From NCBI GenBank assembly GCA_902779455.1, contig CACZBS010000028.1, positions 1 to 49,749 on the forward strand: a DNA stretch of 49,749 bases, written 5' to 3'. The notes beneath the pieces were generated by a model. It did no database searches and was not told the DNA's origin. It was given only the letters and a program-made list of their open reading frames with translations. Each line of letters starts with the position of its first letter. The stretch's first letter is position 1. This document shows, piece after piece, positions 1-7,239 of this stretch. The stretch comes from an uncultured Prevotellaceae bacterium (GTDB lineage Bacteria > Bacteroidota > Bacteroidia > Bacteroidales > Bacteroidaceae). The position numbers were made by a program, and so were the translations under genes.

Positions 1-16
1 CCGCCTAAAGAATATA

Positions 17-65
17 CAGACCCCACCCCCGGCCCCTCCCCTTGAAGGGAGGGGAGCGGCTGGCG
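17..65. repeat. GC-rich foldback element, single half
   Basis: This is one half of the GC-rich element family seen throughout the window. It starts CAGACCCCACCCCC and carries the inner palindrome CCCTCCCCTTGAAGGGAGGG. The closing inverted half is absent, so this is a partial or degenerate copy. It lies upstream of the PAP2 gene, separated from it by a 7-bp array. Confidence 0.8.
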
Positions 66-95
66 CCTTGTCTGCTGGCGGCAGAGGACTATATT

Positions 96-170
96 GAGAA
101 TTGAGAGTTGAGAATTTAGAATTTAGAATTAAGAATTAAGAATTGGGAATTGGGAATTATAAATTATAAA
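96..170. repeat. Heptanucleotide array (GAGAATT-type)
   Basis: About eleven consecutive 7-bp units can be read, such as GAGAATT, GAGAGTT, TAGAATT, AAGAATT, GGGAATT and ATAAATT. The period is strictly 7 bp while the first two or three bases of each unit drift. The array runs into the possible TTG start of the PAP2 gene, so the N-terminus of that protein may be repeat-derived. Related arrays occur inside coding regions near 10150, 13930, 34470 and 48700. Confidence 0.85.
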
Positions 171-1112
171 TCCCCTCGGGGACTGTTGTGGGCCGAGTGG
201 GCCATGCTGGGCTACGCCGCGCTGACGCTCGTGATGATGATCATATGGTGGGACCAGCTGGTCAATCCCGTCGGCATGCTCGTCGGACGGGCTGAAGCAG
301 TCGCCACGACGCTGGCGCTGTGGGGACTCTACAGGTGGCGGCCCTGCCGGCTGTCGATGCTCATCCGCGTGGCAGGCCTGATGGCGTGGCTCGGATGGTG
401 GTATCCCGACACGTACGAGCTCAACCGCGTGCTACCTAACCTCGACCACCTCTTCGCACAGGCCGAGCAGTGGACGTTCGGCTGCCAGCCAGCACTGGTG
501 CTCCTCCAGCGCTATGGCCAGCCCGTCGTCAGCGAGCTGCTGTCGCTGGGCTACGTCAGCTACTATCCGCTCATCATCACGCTCGTCTTCTTCTATTTCT
601 TCCGGCGCTACGAGCGCTTCACGTATGCCGTCTACGTCGTCATGGCCTCCTTCTTCATCTTCTACGTCGTCTTCGACCTCCTGCCCGTCGCCGGACCGCA
701 GTTCTACTACGAGGCCGTCGGCTGCGACCTCATCGCGCAGGGCCACTTCCCCGACCTGGGCCATTACTTCCGCGACCACCAGGAGTCGCTGCCCATACCG
801 GGATGGAAGGACGGCCCGTTCTATCACCTGCTCGTCATCGCCCACGACGCCGGCGAACGGCCCACGGCGGCCTTCCCGTCGAGCCATGTCGGCGTGACGG
901 TCGTGCTGCTGTGGCTGGCCTGGGAGGCCCGCTCACGTCGTCTGTTCTGGGGGATGATGCCGCTGGGCGTGCTCATGTTCTTCGCCACCTTCTATATCCA
1001 GGCCCACTACGCCATCGACGCCATTGCCGGACTCTTTGCCGGCACGGCGCTCTACTTCCTGCTCCGGTGGCTCTATGCCAAGGGCTATCCGAGCAGCCGG
1101 CGCGAGAAATAG
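150..1112 (+). CDS. PAP2-superfamily membrane phosphatase
   Basis: Polytopic inner-membrane protein with several hydrophobic helices. It carries PAP2 signatures: GERPTAAFPSSH about two thirds along (the phosphatase P-S-x-H motif) and HYAID near the C-terminus (the distal H-x3-D), facing the periplasm in this family. Family members remove phosphate from lipid phosphates or transfer phospho-head groups; the long loop before PSSH resembles the Aur1/inositolphosphotransferase-like branch, but the substrate cannot be read from sequence. The start is uncertain. The longest frame opens with TTG inside a 7-bp repeat array; a TTG at 186 or ATG at 204 (MLGYAALTLVMM) would remove the repeat-encoded residues. 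Its 3' end overlaps the convergent permease gene by 28 bp. Confidence 0.8.
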   Translation: MGIINYKSPRGLLWAEWAMLGYAALTLVMMIIWWDQLVNPVGMLVGRAEAVATTLALWGLYRWRPCRLSMLIRVAGLMAWLGWWYPDTYELNRVLPNLDHLFAQAEQWTFGCQPALVLLQRYGQPVVSELLSLGYVSYYPLIITLVFFYFFRRYERFTYAVYVVMASFFIFYVVFDLLPVAGPQFYYEAVGCDLIAQGHFPDLGHYFRDHQESLPIPGWKDGPFYHLLVIAHDAGERPTAAFPSSHVGVTVVLLWLAWEARSRRLFWGMMPLGVLMFFATFYIQAHYAIDAIAGLFAGTALYFLLRWLYAKGYPSSRREK

Positions 1113-2317
1113 CGTACGGGATACCACACGGAGAGGAACCCTACGGCCAGGACGGTGAAAAACACGAGGACGACGTCCCAGGGATGCACCGAGATGGGAT
1201 AGGCGTCGACGATGAACGACCCCTCGCTGTTGCCGAGCGATACGACGCCAAACTGCTGCTGAATCCAGCACAATAACAATCCGAGCACGATGCCTGCCAC
1301 GGCTCCGATGGCTGAGATCATGCGCCCCTCGAAGAGGAAGATGCGCGTGATCTGACGGTCGCTGGCGCCGAGGTTGCGCAGGGTCACGACGTCGTCGCGC
1401 TTGTCGATGATAAGCATGGACAGCGACCCGATGATGTTGAAACAAGCCACCATCAGGATAAACGTCAGGAAGAGGTAGGCAAAGAACTTCTCGATCTTCA
1501 TGATGCGGAACGTCTCGTCCTGCTGCTCATAGCGGTCGAGCACGCGATAGCGGTCGCCGGCAATCTGGCGGATCTGCTTCTTCGTCTTCTCGAAGTTGCT
1601 GCCCGCCTTCAGTCGCAGCTCGAGCGACGAGAGCATGCCCTGCTGGTCGAAGATGCGGCGGGCGAAGCCGATGCTGGTCAGCACGTAGTTCTTGTCGTAC
1701 TTCGACTGCATCACGGAGAAGAGCACGCCGGGCGAATAGAGCTCGTCCTGGACGAAGCCGTCGGCCGGGTCGCTCATGTCGAGCTGACCCTCGCGCCGCG
1801 GCGCATAGACGGCCAGCGGACCCTCGAAGCGGTAGCCCGTGCCCAGCAGCTCGGCCAGCCGGACGCCCAGGATGCCGTAGTCGATGTCAGCGGCATGCAG
1901 CTGGAACTCGCCGCCCTCGGGCAGCAGGATGGCGCGGATATGGGTCAGGCGGTCGAAGTTATCGTCGACACCCTTTACCGTGACCATCGCCTGACGCCCT
2001 TGATAGACCACCAGCGCCTGGTCCTCGACGCACTCCGTCGCCACGTCGACCTGCGGCAGGGCGCGGATCTCCGCGAGCAGCGGGTCGTCGGCCGGCGCCG
2101 TCTTGCCCTCGACGGGCGTGATCTGCAGCTGCGGGTCGAAGGCCGTGAAGAGCGAGGCCACGAGGTCGCTGAAGCCGTTGAACGCACTGAGCGCCACGAC
2201 CAGGGCCGTCGTGGCCACGGCGACGCCCACCACCGAGATGAGGCTGATCACGTTGATGGCGTTGGTCGACTTCTTCGAGAAGAGGTATCTGCGGGCGACG
2301 TAGAGTTCGAAGTTCAT
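1085..2317 (-). CDS. ABC transporter permease, FtsX/LolC-LolE family
   Basis: A 410-residue FtsX-type permease with the family topology: one N-terminal membrane helix (about residues 20-45, NVISLISVVGVAVATTALVV), a large periplasmic domain, then three C-terminal helices (about 280-310, 325-355 and 375-400). The cytoplasmic stretch DDVVTLRNLGAS matches the coupling region of LolC/LolE and FtsX. Members extract lipoproteins from the inner membrane or perform related mechanotransmission with an ATPase partner; no ATPase gene is adjacent, so the partner lies elsewhere. The start ATG overlaps the rbfA stop by 4 bp, so the two are translationally coupled. LolE is a reasonable guess but not proven. 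Confidence 0.88.
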   Translation of the reverse strand: MNFELYVARRYLFSKKSTNAINVISLISVVGVAVATTALVVALSAFNGFSDLVASLFTAFDPQLQITPVEGKTAPADDPLLAEIRALPQVDVATECVEDQALVVYQGRQAMVTVKGVDDNFDRLTHIRAILLPEGGEFQLHAADIDYGILGVRLAELLGTGYRFEGPLAVYAPRREGQLDMSDPADGFVQDELYSPGVLFSVMQSKYDKNYVLTSIGFARRIFDQQGMLSSLELRLKAGSNFEKTKKQIRQIAGDRYRVLDRYEQQDETFRIMKIEKFFAYLFLTFILMVACFNIIGSLSMLIIDKRDDVVTLRNLGASDRQITRIFLFEGRMISAIGAVAGIVLGLLLCWIQQQFGVVSLGNSEGSFIVDAYPISVHPWDVVLVFFTVLAVGFLSVWYPVRYFSRRLLG

Positions 2318-2649
2318 TTCTTCAGCAGCTCGTCAATGTGCTCGATATAGTCGAGCGAGTCGTCGATGAAGAAGCGCAGCTCGGGCACGATGCGCAGCTG
2401 ATAGCGCACGCGCTGGCCCAGGGCATAGCGGATCTGCTGGTTCGTCCGGTTGATGTTCTCCAGGATCTCCTCGCCCCGTTCTGAGGGGAAGACGCTCAGG
2501 TAGGCCGTGCAGATGCTCAGGTCAGGCGAGATGCGCACGCGGGTGACGCTGACCATCGTGCCGTGCATGGCGCGGGTCTGCTCCTGGAAGATCATGCTCA
2601 GCTCCTTCTGCAGCAGCCGGGCTATTTTGTTCTGTCGGGTTTCTTGCAT
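2314..2649 (-). CDS. rbfA: Ribosome-binding factor A
   Basis: 111 residues, normal for RbfA, a single KH-like domain protein that binds 30S precursors and helps 16S rRNA 5'-end maturation, especially in the cold. The N-terminus TRQNKIARLLQKELSMIFQE and the central VSVTRVRISPDLSICTAYLS are typical of the family. It is followed with a 4-bp overlap by the FtsX-type permease. A convincing promoter lies about 270 bp upstream, so the transcript would begin with a long leader containing the GC-rich foldback element that ends 34 bp before the start codon. Confidence 0.95.
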   Translation of the reverse strand: MQETRQNKIARLLQKELSMIFQEQTRAMHGTMVSVTRVRISPDLSICTAYLSVFPSERGEEILENINRTNQQIRYALGQRVRYQLRIVPELRFFIDDSLDYIEHIDELLKK

Positions 2650-2682
2650 AACTTACTTTTTAGTCAGATAAATTTTTTATTC

Positions 2683-2873
2683 AGAGACCCCACCCCCAAC
2701 CCCTCCCCTTGAAGGGAGGGGAGTAGCTGCGCCGTCATTCGCGGCGAACAGTGCGGTAGCCTCTCCCCTCCTTGGGAGGGGTTGGGGGAGGCTACTCCCC
2801 TCCCTTCCGCTCGGCCGAAGGACGCTTGCTACCGAAGGGACGCAAGAAGGGGAGGGGTCGGGGGTGGGGTCTC
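2683..2873. repeat. GC-rich foldback element, full composite copy
   Basis: This is most of a 321-bp gene-free gap (2650-2970). It opens GAGACCCCACCCCC and closes GGGGGTGGGGTCTC, so its outer ends are inverted copies. In between are a TTGGGAGGGGTTGGGGGAGG variant and a 46-47 bp insert (about 2804-2850) that reappears in the element at 23600. It sits between the rbfA promoter and start codon. The open frame here is repeat-encoded and I do not call it a gene. Confidence 0.9.
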
Positions 2874-2915
2874 TAACTTTCTCATTATTATTAATAGAAT
2901 ACGAGGTTCGGCCTG

Positions 2916-2947
2916 CAAAGGTACTACATTTTCGGCAAAAATCCAAA
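2916..2947 (-). promoter_or_regulatory. Bacteroidetes-type promoter for rbfA
   Basis: Read on the minus strand, the -7 box is TACCTTTG (2916-2923) and the -33 TTTG is at 2944-2947, 20 bp apart. This matches the Bacteroidetes primary sigma factor consensus. It lies just after the O-methyltransferase stop, and transcription would pass through the GC-rich element before reaching rbfA. Confidence 0.7.
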
Positions 2948-2970
2948 TCTTTCCTTCGAAATCGCGCCCG

Positions 2971-3600
2971 TCACTTCTTGCGCATCAGCGTCAGGCCGTC
3001 GCGCAGCGGCAGGATCACCTTCTCCACCCGACAGTCGCTGGCGATGTGGTCGTTGAAGCGGCGGATGCCCTGCGTCTGGTGGTCGTGATCGTAGGCCGGG
3101 TCGACCACATGACCGTCCCACAGCGTATTGTCAGCCACGATGAAACCGCCCTTTTTTACGACCGTCATCGTCATTTCGTAGATCTCGACATAGCGACGCT
3201 TGTCGCCGTCGATGAAGGCCATGTCGAACGCGACACCCAGCTGCGGCGCCTCCACGACGGCGTCGCCGATGGTGAACGTGATGCGGTCGGCCCACTCGGA
3301 GCCGTCGATCCACGGCCGCGTGAAGTCCTCCAGCTCGTCGTCCACCTCGAACGTCCACAGGTGTCCACCCTCAGGCAGTCCCTCGGCCAGGCAAAGGGCG
3401 CTGTAGCCGCTGAACGTGCCCACCTCGAGCACCGTCTGCGGGCGTATCATCCTGACCAGAATGCGCAGCAGCCGTCCCTGCTGGTGCCCGCTGGCCATGC
3501 GGCCGTTGAGCAGCTGCAGGTTCGTGGCCCGCCAGAGCCTATGCAGATAGTCCGGCTCCGCATCGATATGCTCCTCGATATATTCGTCCAGTCCCCCCAT
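2971..3600 (-). CDS. Class I SAM-dependent O-methyltransferase (CCoAOMT-like)
   Basis: 209 residues, the usual length of bacterial caffeoyl-CoA O-methyltransferase-like enzymes. SAM-binding motif I is VLEVGTFSGYSAL (about 58-70). The metal and catalytic region reads DMAFIDGDKRRY and IVADNTLWDGHVVDP, with acidic residues in the family positions. These enzymes methylate catechol-type hydroxyls with Mg2+ in the cytoplasm; the natural bacterial substrate is generally unknown. It starts 20 bp downstream of the aroQ stop on the same strand and is probably cotranscribed with it from the promoter at 4091-4122. I see no separate promoter for it. Confidence 0.9.
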   Translation of the reverse strand: MGGLDEYIEEHIDAEPDYLHRLWRATNLQLLNGRMASGHQQGRLLRILVRMIRPQTVLEVGTFSGYSALCLAEGLPEGGHLWTFEVDDELEDFTRPWIDGSEWADRITFTIGDAVVEAPQLGVAFDMAFIDGDKRRYVEIYEMTMTVVKKGGFIVADNTLWDGHVVDPAYDHDHQTQGIRRFNDHIASDCRVEKVILPLRDGLTLMRKK

Positions 3601-3619
3601 CCAAAATATCTATTATCTT

Positions 3620-4057
3620 TTATCTATTATCTCTTATCATCTCCTTCACCGCCTCTACGCCCAGCCGGTAGCTGTCGAGCCCGAAGCCGCAGATGACGCC
3701 CCGGCAGGCCGCCGAGATGCAGCTGTGGTGGCGAAACTCCTCGCGCTGGTGCACGTTCGAGATGTGCACCTCGACGACCGGCACCTCGATGGCTCGTATG
3801 CAGTCGTGCAGGGCCACGCTCGTGTGGGTGTAGGCCCCGGCATTGAGCACCACGCCGTCGACCCCGCCGAAGCCCACCTCCTGCAGCTTGTTGATCAGTT
3901 CGCCCTCGACGTTGCTCTGCCAGTAGTCGATGTCGATGTCAGGATAGCGCTCGCGCAGCCCCTTCAGGCACTCCTCCATCGTCTGCGTCCCGTAGACGCC
4001 GGGTTCGCGGCGCCCCAGCAGGTTGAGGTTGGGGCCGTTGAGAATCAGTATTTTCAT
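3620..4057 (-). CDS. aroQ: 3-dehydroquinate dehydratase, type II
   Basis: 145 residues, the size of type II dehydroquinases, which convert 3-dehydroquinate to 3-dehydroshikimate in the shikimate pathway. The N-terminal ILNGPNLNLLGRREPGVYG contains the catalytic Arg and Tyr22. LNAGAYTHTS and EVHISNVHQREEFRHHS carry the substrate-binding Asn and the catalytic His98. The frame stays open upstream to 4177, but the start at 4057 (MKILILNGPN) fits the family and lies 34 bp from a good promoter. The O-methyltransferase gene follows after 19 bp. Confidence 0.96.
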   Translation of the reverse strand: MKILILNGPNLNLLGRREPGVYGTQTMEECLKGLRERYPDIDIDYWQSNVEGELINKLQEVGFGGVDGVVLNAGAYTHTSVALHDCIRAIEVPVVEVHISNVHQREEFRHHSCISAACRGVICGFGLDSYRLGVEAVKEMIRDNR

Positions 4058-4090
4058 GCTGTGAAGAATGATGAATGGTGTTACTGAATG

Positions 4091-4122
4091 CAAAAGTAAG
4101 AAAAAAACGGCGTCACGCCAAA
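4091..4122 (-). promoter_or_regulatory. Bacteroidetes-type promoter for aroQ
   Basis: On the minus strand the -7 box is TACTTTTG (4091-4098) and the -33 TTTG is at 4119-4122, separated by 20 bp. The predicted transcript starts about 25 nt before the aroQ start codon, which supports the shorter start at 4057. Confidence 0.75.
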
Positions 4123-4163
4123 TTTCTCTCGGCTTTTCTCTCGTTTTTTTCGCAAACTTAGAG

Positions 4164-4171
4164 TAACTTTG
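4164..4171 (+). promoter_or_regulatory. Candidate -7 box for xerD
   Basis: TAACTTTG on the plus strand fits TAnnTTTG. The -33 position holds a T-rich stretch rather than a clean TTTG. Transcription from here would place the inverted repeat at 4184-4247 in the xerD leader. Confidence 0.5.
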
Positions 4172-4183
4172 CAGCAAAGTAGC

Positions 4184-4247
4184 AGGAGGCGACGTGTCTC
4201 ACGTCGCAACAGGCTACAGGATTGCGACGTGAGACACGTCGCCTCCT
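4184..4247. repeat. Perfect 26-bp inverted repeat in the xerD leader
   Basis: The left arm (4184-4209) and right arm (4222-4247) are perfect inverted copies with a 12-nt loop. Each arm contains its own small palindrome, GCGACGTGTCTCACGTCGC, so two structures compete: one long hairpin or two short ones. It lies between the candidate promoter and the xerD start at 4288. Confidence 0.85.
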
Positions 4248-4287
4248 ACTGCAACACGGCGTAATAGCTATTAGTCATATAGAATCG

Positions 4288-5205
4288 ATGGAAGAAGAAT
4301 CACTGAAACTGAAGCGCGACTACATGCGCTACCTGCGGCTGCAGCGGTCGATGTCGACAAACACGCTCGAAGCCTACGGACGCGACGCCGACCGGCTGCT
4401 GGCCTACCTCCACGGCGAGGGCATCCGGCCGGAGGAGGCGACGCTGAGCGACCTGCAGACCTTTGCCGCCACGCTCCACGAGGTGGGCATCGGGCCGCGG
4501 TCGCAGGCTCGGATACTGAGCGGCGTGCGCTCGTTCTATCGCTTCATGGTCATCGACGGCTACATGACGGACGACCCGACGGAGCTGCTCGAGTCGCCCG
4601 TGCTGGGCGAGCACCTGCCGGAGTTCCTCACGCCCGAGGAGGTGGACCAGCTGGAGGACTCCATCGACCTGTCGAAGCCTGAGGGCCACCGCAACCGCGC
4701 CATGATCGAGGTGATGTTCTCGTGCGGACTGCGCGTCAGCGAGCTCGTCACGCTCCAGTGGTCGCAGCTCTACGAGGAGGAGCGCTACGTGCGCGTCCTG
4801 GGCAAGGGCTCTAAGGAGCGGCTGGTGCCGATCTCGGAGCGGGCGCTGAAGGAGATCGAGAACTACCTGCCGTGGCGCAACTCGCTGAAGATCAAGGCGG
4901 GCGAGGAGGGCTACGTCTTCCTCAACCGCCGCGGGGCCCACCTGACGCGCACCATGGTGCTCATCATGCTCAAGCGACAGGCCGAGGAGGCCGGCATCCG
5001 CAAGACCATCTCGCCCCACACGCTGCGCCACTCCTTCGCCACGGCCCTCCTCGAGGGCGGTGCCGACCTGCGCGTCATCCAGGCCCTGCTGGGCCACGAG
5101 TCGATCGGCACGACGGAGATCTACACCCACATCTCCATGCAGACGCTGCGCCGCGAGGTGCTCGAACACCATCCCCGCAACATGCACCGAGACGCCGAAA
5201 TGTAA
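4288..5205 (+). CDS. xerD: Tyrosine recombinase XerD
   Basis: 305 residues, standard for XerC/XerD, which resolve chromosome dimers at dif with FtsK. The N-terminal SAM-like core-binding domain covers about 5-90 and the catalytic domain 110-295. The catalytic set is complete: Arg149 (GLRVSEL), Lys173 (GKGSKER), His244 and Arg247 (SPHTLRHSFAT), His270 (LLGHESIGTT) and Tyr279 (IYTHIS). I chose the ATG at 4288 (MEEESLKLKRDYMRYL); a longer frame from 4222 would be encoded by the inverted repeat and lacks family support. There are no integrase-associated genes nearby, so this is the housekeeping recombinase rather than a mobile-element one. A terminator hairpin follows at 5278. Confidence 0.95.
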   Translation: MEEESLKLKRDYMRYLRLQRSMSTNTLEAYGRDADRLLAYLHGEGIRPEEATLSDLQTFAATLHEVGIGPRSQARILSGVRSFYRFMVIDGYMTDDPTELLESPVLGEHLPEFLTPEEVDQLEDSIDLSKPEGHRNRAMIEVMFSCGLRVSELVTLQWSQLYEEERYVRVLGKGSKERLVPISERALKEIENYLPWRNSLKIKAGEEGYVFLNRRGAHLTRTMVLIMLKRQAEEAGIRKTISPHTLRHSFATALLEGGADLRVIQALLGHESIGTTEIYTHISMQTLRREVLEHHPRNMHRDAEM

Positions 5206-5277
5206 AGAAAAATCTGAATCTTTTCTTCGGTTATAACAACTTATTGATTTTCAGCCAATTCCAAATTTCGCAAGAAT

Positions 5278-5358
5278 AAAGCGGCGCTTCCCGATGAGAG
5301 AAGTGCCGCTTTTTTCATCGAGAAGCGGCCCTTTTTGCCCCGAAAAGGACCGCTTCTC
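5278..5358 (+). terminator. Terminator of xerD plus second hairpin, AAGCACCG-family relative
   Basis: The first hairpin pairs 5278-5290 with 5300-5312 (AAAGCGGCGCTTC against GAAGTGCCGCTTT) around a 9-nt loop and is followed by a T run, a classic intrinsic terminator. The second (5320-5358) has arms GAGAAGCGG and CCGCTTCTC extended by CCTTTT/AAAAGG. The GATGAGAGAAGTGCCGCTTT segment reappears at 37936-37955. Confidence 0.8.
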
Positions 5359-5448
5359 TCTTGACTGTTTATTGATTGTAAACAAAATTCGCAATACGCA
5401 GAACATACATGATGACTCTTTCGACCGCGAATTACGAGGAATTATTAT

Positions 5449-5640
5449 ATAAACCACGAATTACACGAATTAAACGAATTGAGAGCAATTAAACGAATTA
5501 TATAGGATTACACAAATTAAAACGAATTTATTTATAAACCACGAATTACACGAATTAAACGAATTGAGAGCAATTAAACGAATTATATCGGATTACAAAA
5601 TTAAAACGAATTTTTTTATAAACCACGAATTAGTAAAGAT
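5449..5640. repeat. AT-rich ACGAATT array, about 84-bp direct repeats
   Basis: This is part of the 1016-bp gene-free gap 5206-6221. Units beginning ATAAACCACGAATTACACG start at 5449, 5534 and 5618, giving two full copies of 84-85 bp and a partial third. Inside each unit, ACGAATT recurs with a period near 9 bp. The array is the inverted counterpart of the AATTCGT array at 5890-6203. I see no gene here. Confidence 0.9.
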
Positions 5641-5644
5641 TCAA

Positions 5645-5835
5645 CACCCCTCCTTGCGCATGACGGCGCAGCTACTCCCCTCCCTTCAAGGGGAGGGGTC
5701 GGGGGTGGGGTCTCTATCTTTAAATCCAAGAAAAGGGGAGTGTCTTATTTACGCAGAAATAGTTAGAGACCCCACCCCCGACCCCTCCCCTTGAAGGGAG
5801 GGGAGTGGCTGCGCCGTCATGCGCAAGGAGGGGTG
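5645..5835. repeat. Pair of GC-rich elements as 72-bp inverted repeat
   Basis: The left arm (5645-5716) and right arm (5764-5835) are inverted copies over 72 bp with a single mismatch and a 47-bp spacer. Each arm is a GC-rich family member extended by CACCCCTCCTTGCGC on its outer side. The pair sits symmetrically between the two inverted AT-rich arrays. Confidence 0.92.
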
Positions 5836-5889
5836 TAGAGTTAGACTTGCAAACCAGGTGTAATCTCACCACAGGGGGCTGAGCAATTA

Positions 5890-6203
5890 CCTTTTAATTC
5901 GTATAATTCTTTGCAATCAAAGCGACCAAGGTCGAGCGCGTGTAATTCTTCTTAATTCGCGTAATCCTTCTTAATTCGTATAATTCGTCTTAATTCGTGT
6001 AATCCTATATAATTCGTTTAATTGGTTTCAATTCGTTTTAATTTGTGTAATCCTATATAATTCGTTTAATTGGTTTCAATTCGTTTTAATTTGTGTAATC
6101 TTATATAATTCGTTTAATCGTTTTCAATTCGTGCAATTCGTGTAATTCGTGGTTAAAAAAAATTCGAGGTAAAAAAAATTCGAGGTTTTAAAAAAATTCG
6201 AGG
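5890..6203. repeat. AT-rich AATTCGT array, 48-bp direct repeats
   Basis: AATTCGT and variants recur across this stretch. Between 5997 and about 6130 there are nearly three 48-bp units starting GTGTAATC at 5997, 6045 and 6093. At the dusB-proximal end AAAAAAATTCGAGG is repeated three times (about 6156-6203), stopping 18 bp from the dusB stop codon. No coding content is visible. Confidence 0.9.
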
Positions 6204-6221
6204 TTAAAGAAATCCGCTGTC

Positions 6222-7202
6222 TCAGCCGAGCAGGGTGCGGGTATGTTCGAGGATGGCGAGGAGTTCGTCGAGGTGGTCGGCACGGAGCATGGCTATGCGA
6301 GTCTGGCGGAAGTTAGGGATGGCCTTGAAGATGGGTGTGGCGGCGAGGTGGCGCCGGGTGTGCAGGATGCCGCGGGGCTCGTCGATCTTCTCGACGTTGA
6401 TGCGTAGGAGCTCCTCGAGGACGTCGAGCTTGCGGTTGAAATCGAAGGTCTCGTCGACACGGCCGTGGTCGAGCCAGTCGCGCATCTCTTTGAAGATCCA
6501 GGGTCGGCCGAAGGTGGCGCGGCCCACCATGACGGCGTCGACGCCATACTGGCGGAAGGCGTCGTCGGCCTCAGCGGCCGAGGTGATGTCGCCGTTGCCG
6601 ATGATGGGGATGGTGATGCGGGGGTTGCGGCGCACCTCGCCGATGAGGGTCCAGTCGGCCTGGCCGGTGTACATCTGCGAGCGGGTGCGTCCGTGGATGG
6701 TCAGGGCCTGTATGCCGCAGTCCTGTAGCTGCTCGGCGAGGGTGGTGATGATGAGCTGGTCGTGGTTCCAGCCGAGGCGTGTCTTCGCCGTGACGGGGAC
6801 GCTGACGGCCTGGACGACGCGCCGGGTGATGTCGAGCATCTTGGGGATGTTCTGCAGCATGCCGGCGCCGGCGCCCTTGCCCGCCACCTTCTTGACCGGG
6901 CAGCCGAAGTTGAGGTCGATGAGGTCGGGACCGGCCTGCTCTACGATGCGTGCCGCCTCGACCATGGCGTCGGTGTCGCGGCCGTAGATCTGTATGCCGA
7001 CGGGCCGCTCGTCGTCGCTGATCTGCAGCTTGCGGATGGTGGTCTTGACGTCGCGCACGAGGGCCTCGGCCGAGACGAACTCGGTGTAGACCATTGAGGC
7101 TCCGAAGCGCTTGCAGAGGCGTCGGAAGCCGATGTCGGTGACGTCCTCCATGGGTGCGAGGAAGACGGGGCGAGAGCCAAAGTCGATGTTTCCTATTTTC
7201 AT
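6222..7202 (-). CDS. dusB: tRNA-dihydrouridine synthase, DusB type
   Basis: 326 residues with the Dus architecture: an FMN-binding TIM barrel (1-240) followed by a helical tRNA-binding domain. LAPMEDVTDIGFR (15-27) is the FMN motif, DLNFGCPVKKV contains the catalytic Cys101, and GNGDI plus VMVGRATFGRPW form the phosphate-binding end of the barrel. The enzyme reduces specific uridines in the tRNA D-loop using NADPH. dprA is upstream on the same strand, with a GC-rich foldback element between them that ends 38 bp before the dusB start. No separate promoter is obvious, so it may be read through from dprA. Confidence 0.93.
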   Translation of the reverse strand: MKIGNIDFGSRPVFLAPMEDVTDIGFRRLCKRFGASMVYTEFVSAEALVRDVKTTIRKLQISDDERPVGIQIYGRDTDAMVEAARIVEQAGPDLIDLNFGCPVKKVAGKGAGAGMLQNIPKMLDITRRVVQAVSVPVTAKTRLGWNHDQLIITTLAEQLQDCGIQALTIHGRTRSQMYTGQADWTLIGEVRRNPRITIPIIGNGDITSAAEADDAFRQYGVDAVMVGRATFGRPWIFKEMRDWLDHGRVDETFDFNRKLDVLEELLRINVEKIDEPRGILHTRRHLAATPIFKAIPNFRQTRIAMLRADHLDELLAILEHTRTLLG

Positions 7203-7239
7203 TAGTTGACTAATTTACTATGGGCGGATGAGTGAAGTT

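Noticed and set aside
2677-2946. Open reading frames crossing the GC-rich elements (also near 5564-5794, 25081-25472, 27840-28385 and 41000)
   Set aside because: They encode only repeat translations such as TPPPTPPLEGRG or DPTPDPSP, change frame between copies and have no family features.
4288-5205. Integrase of a mobile element
   Set aside because: Length and motifs fit XerD, the gene has a chromosomal neighbourhood, and no attachment-site duplication, transfer or phage gene is visible.
5408-6205. Replication origin or plasmid iteron array
   Set aside because: The repeats are AT-rich and tandem, but there are no DnaA-box-like TTATCCACA clusters and no replication gene nearby; xerD and dusB are housekeeping genes.
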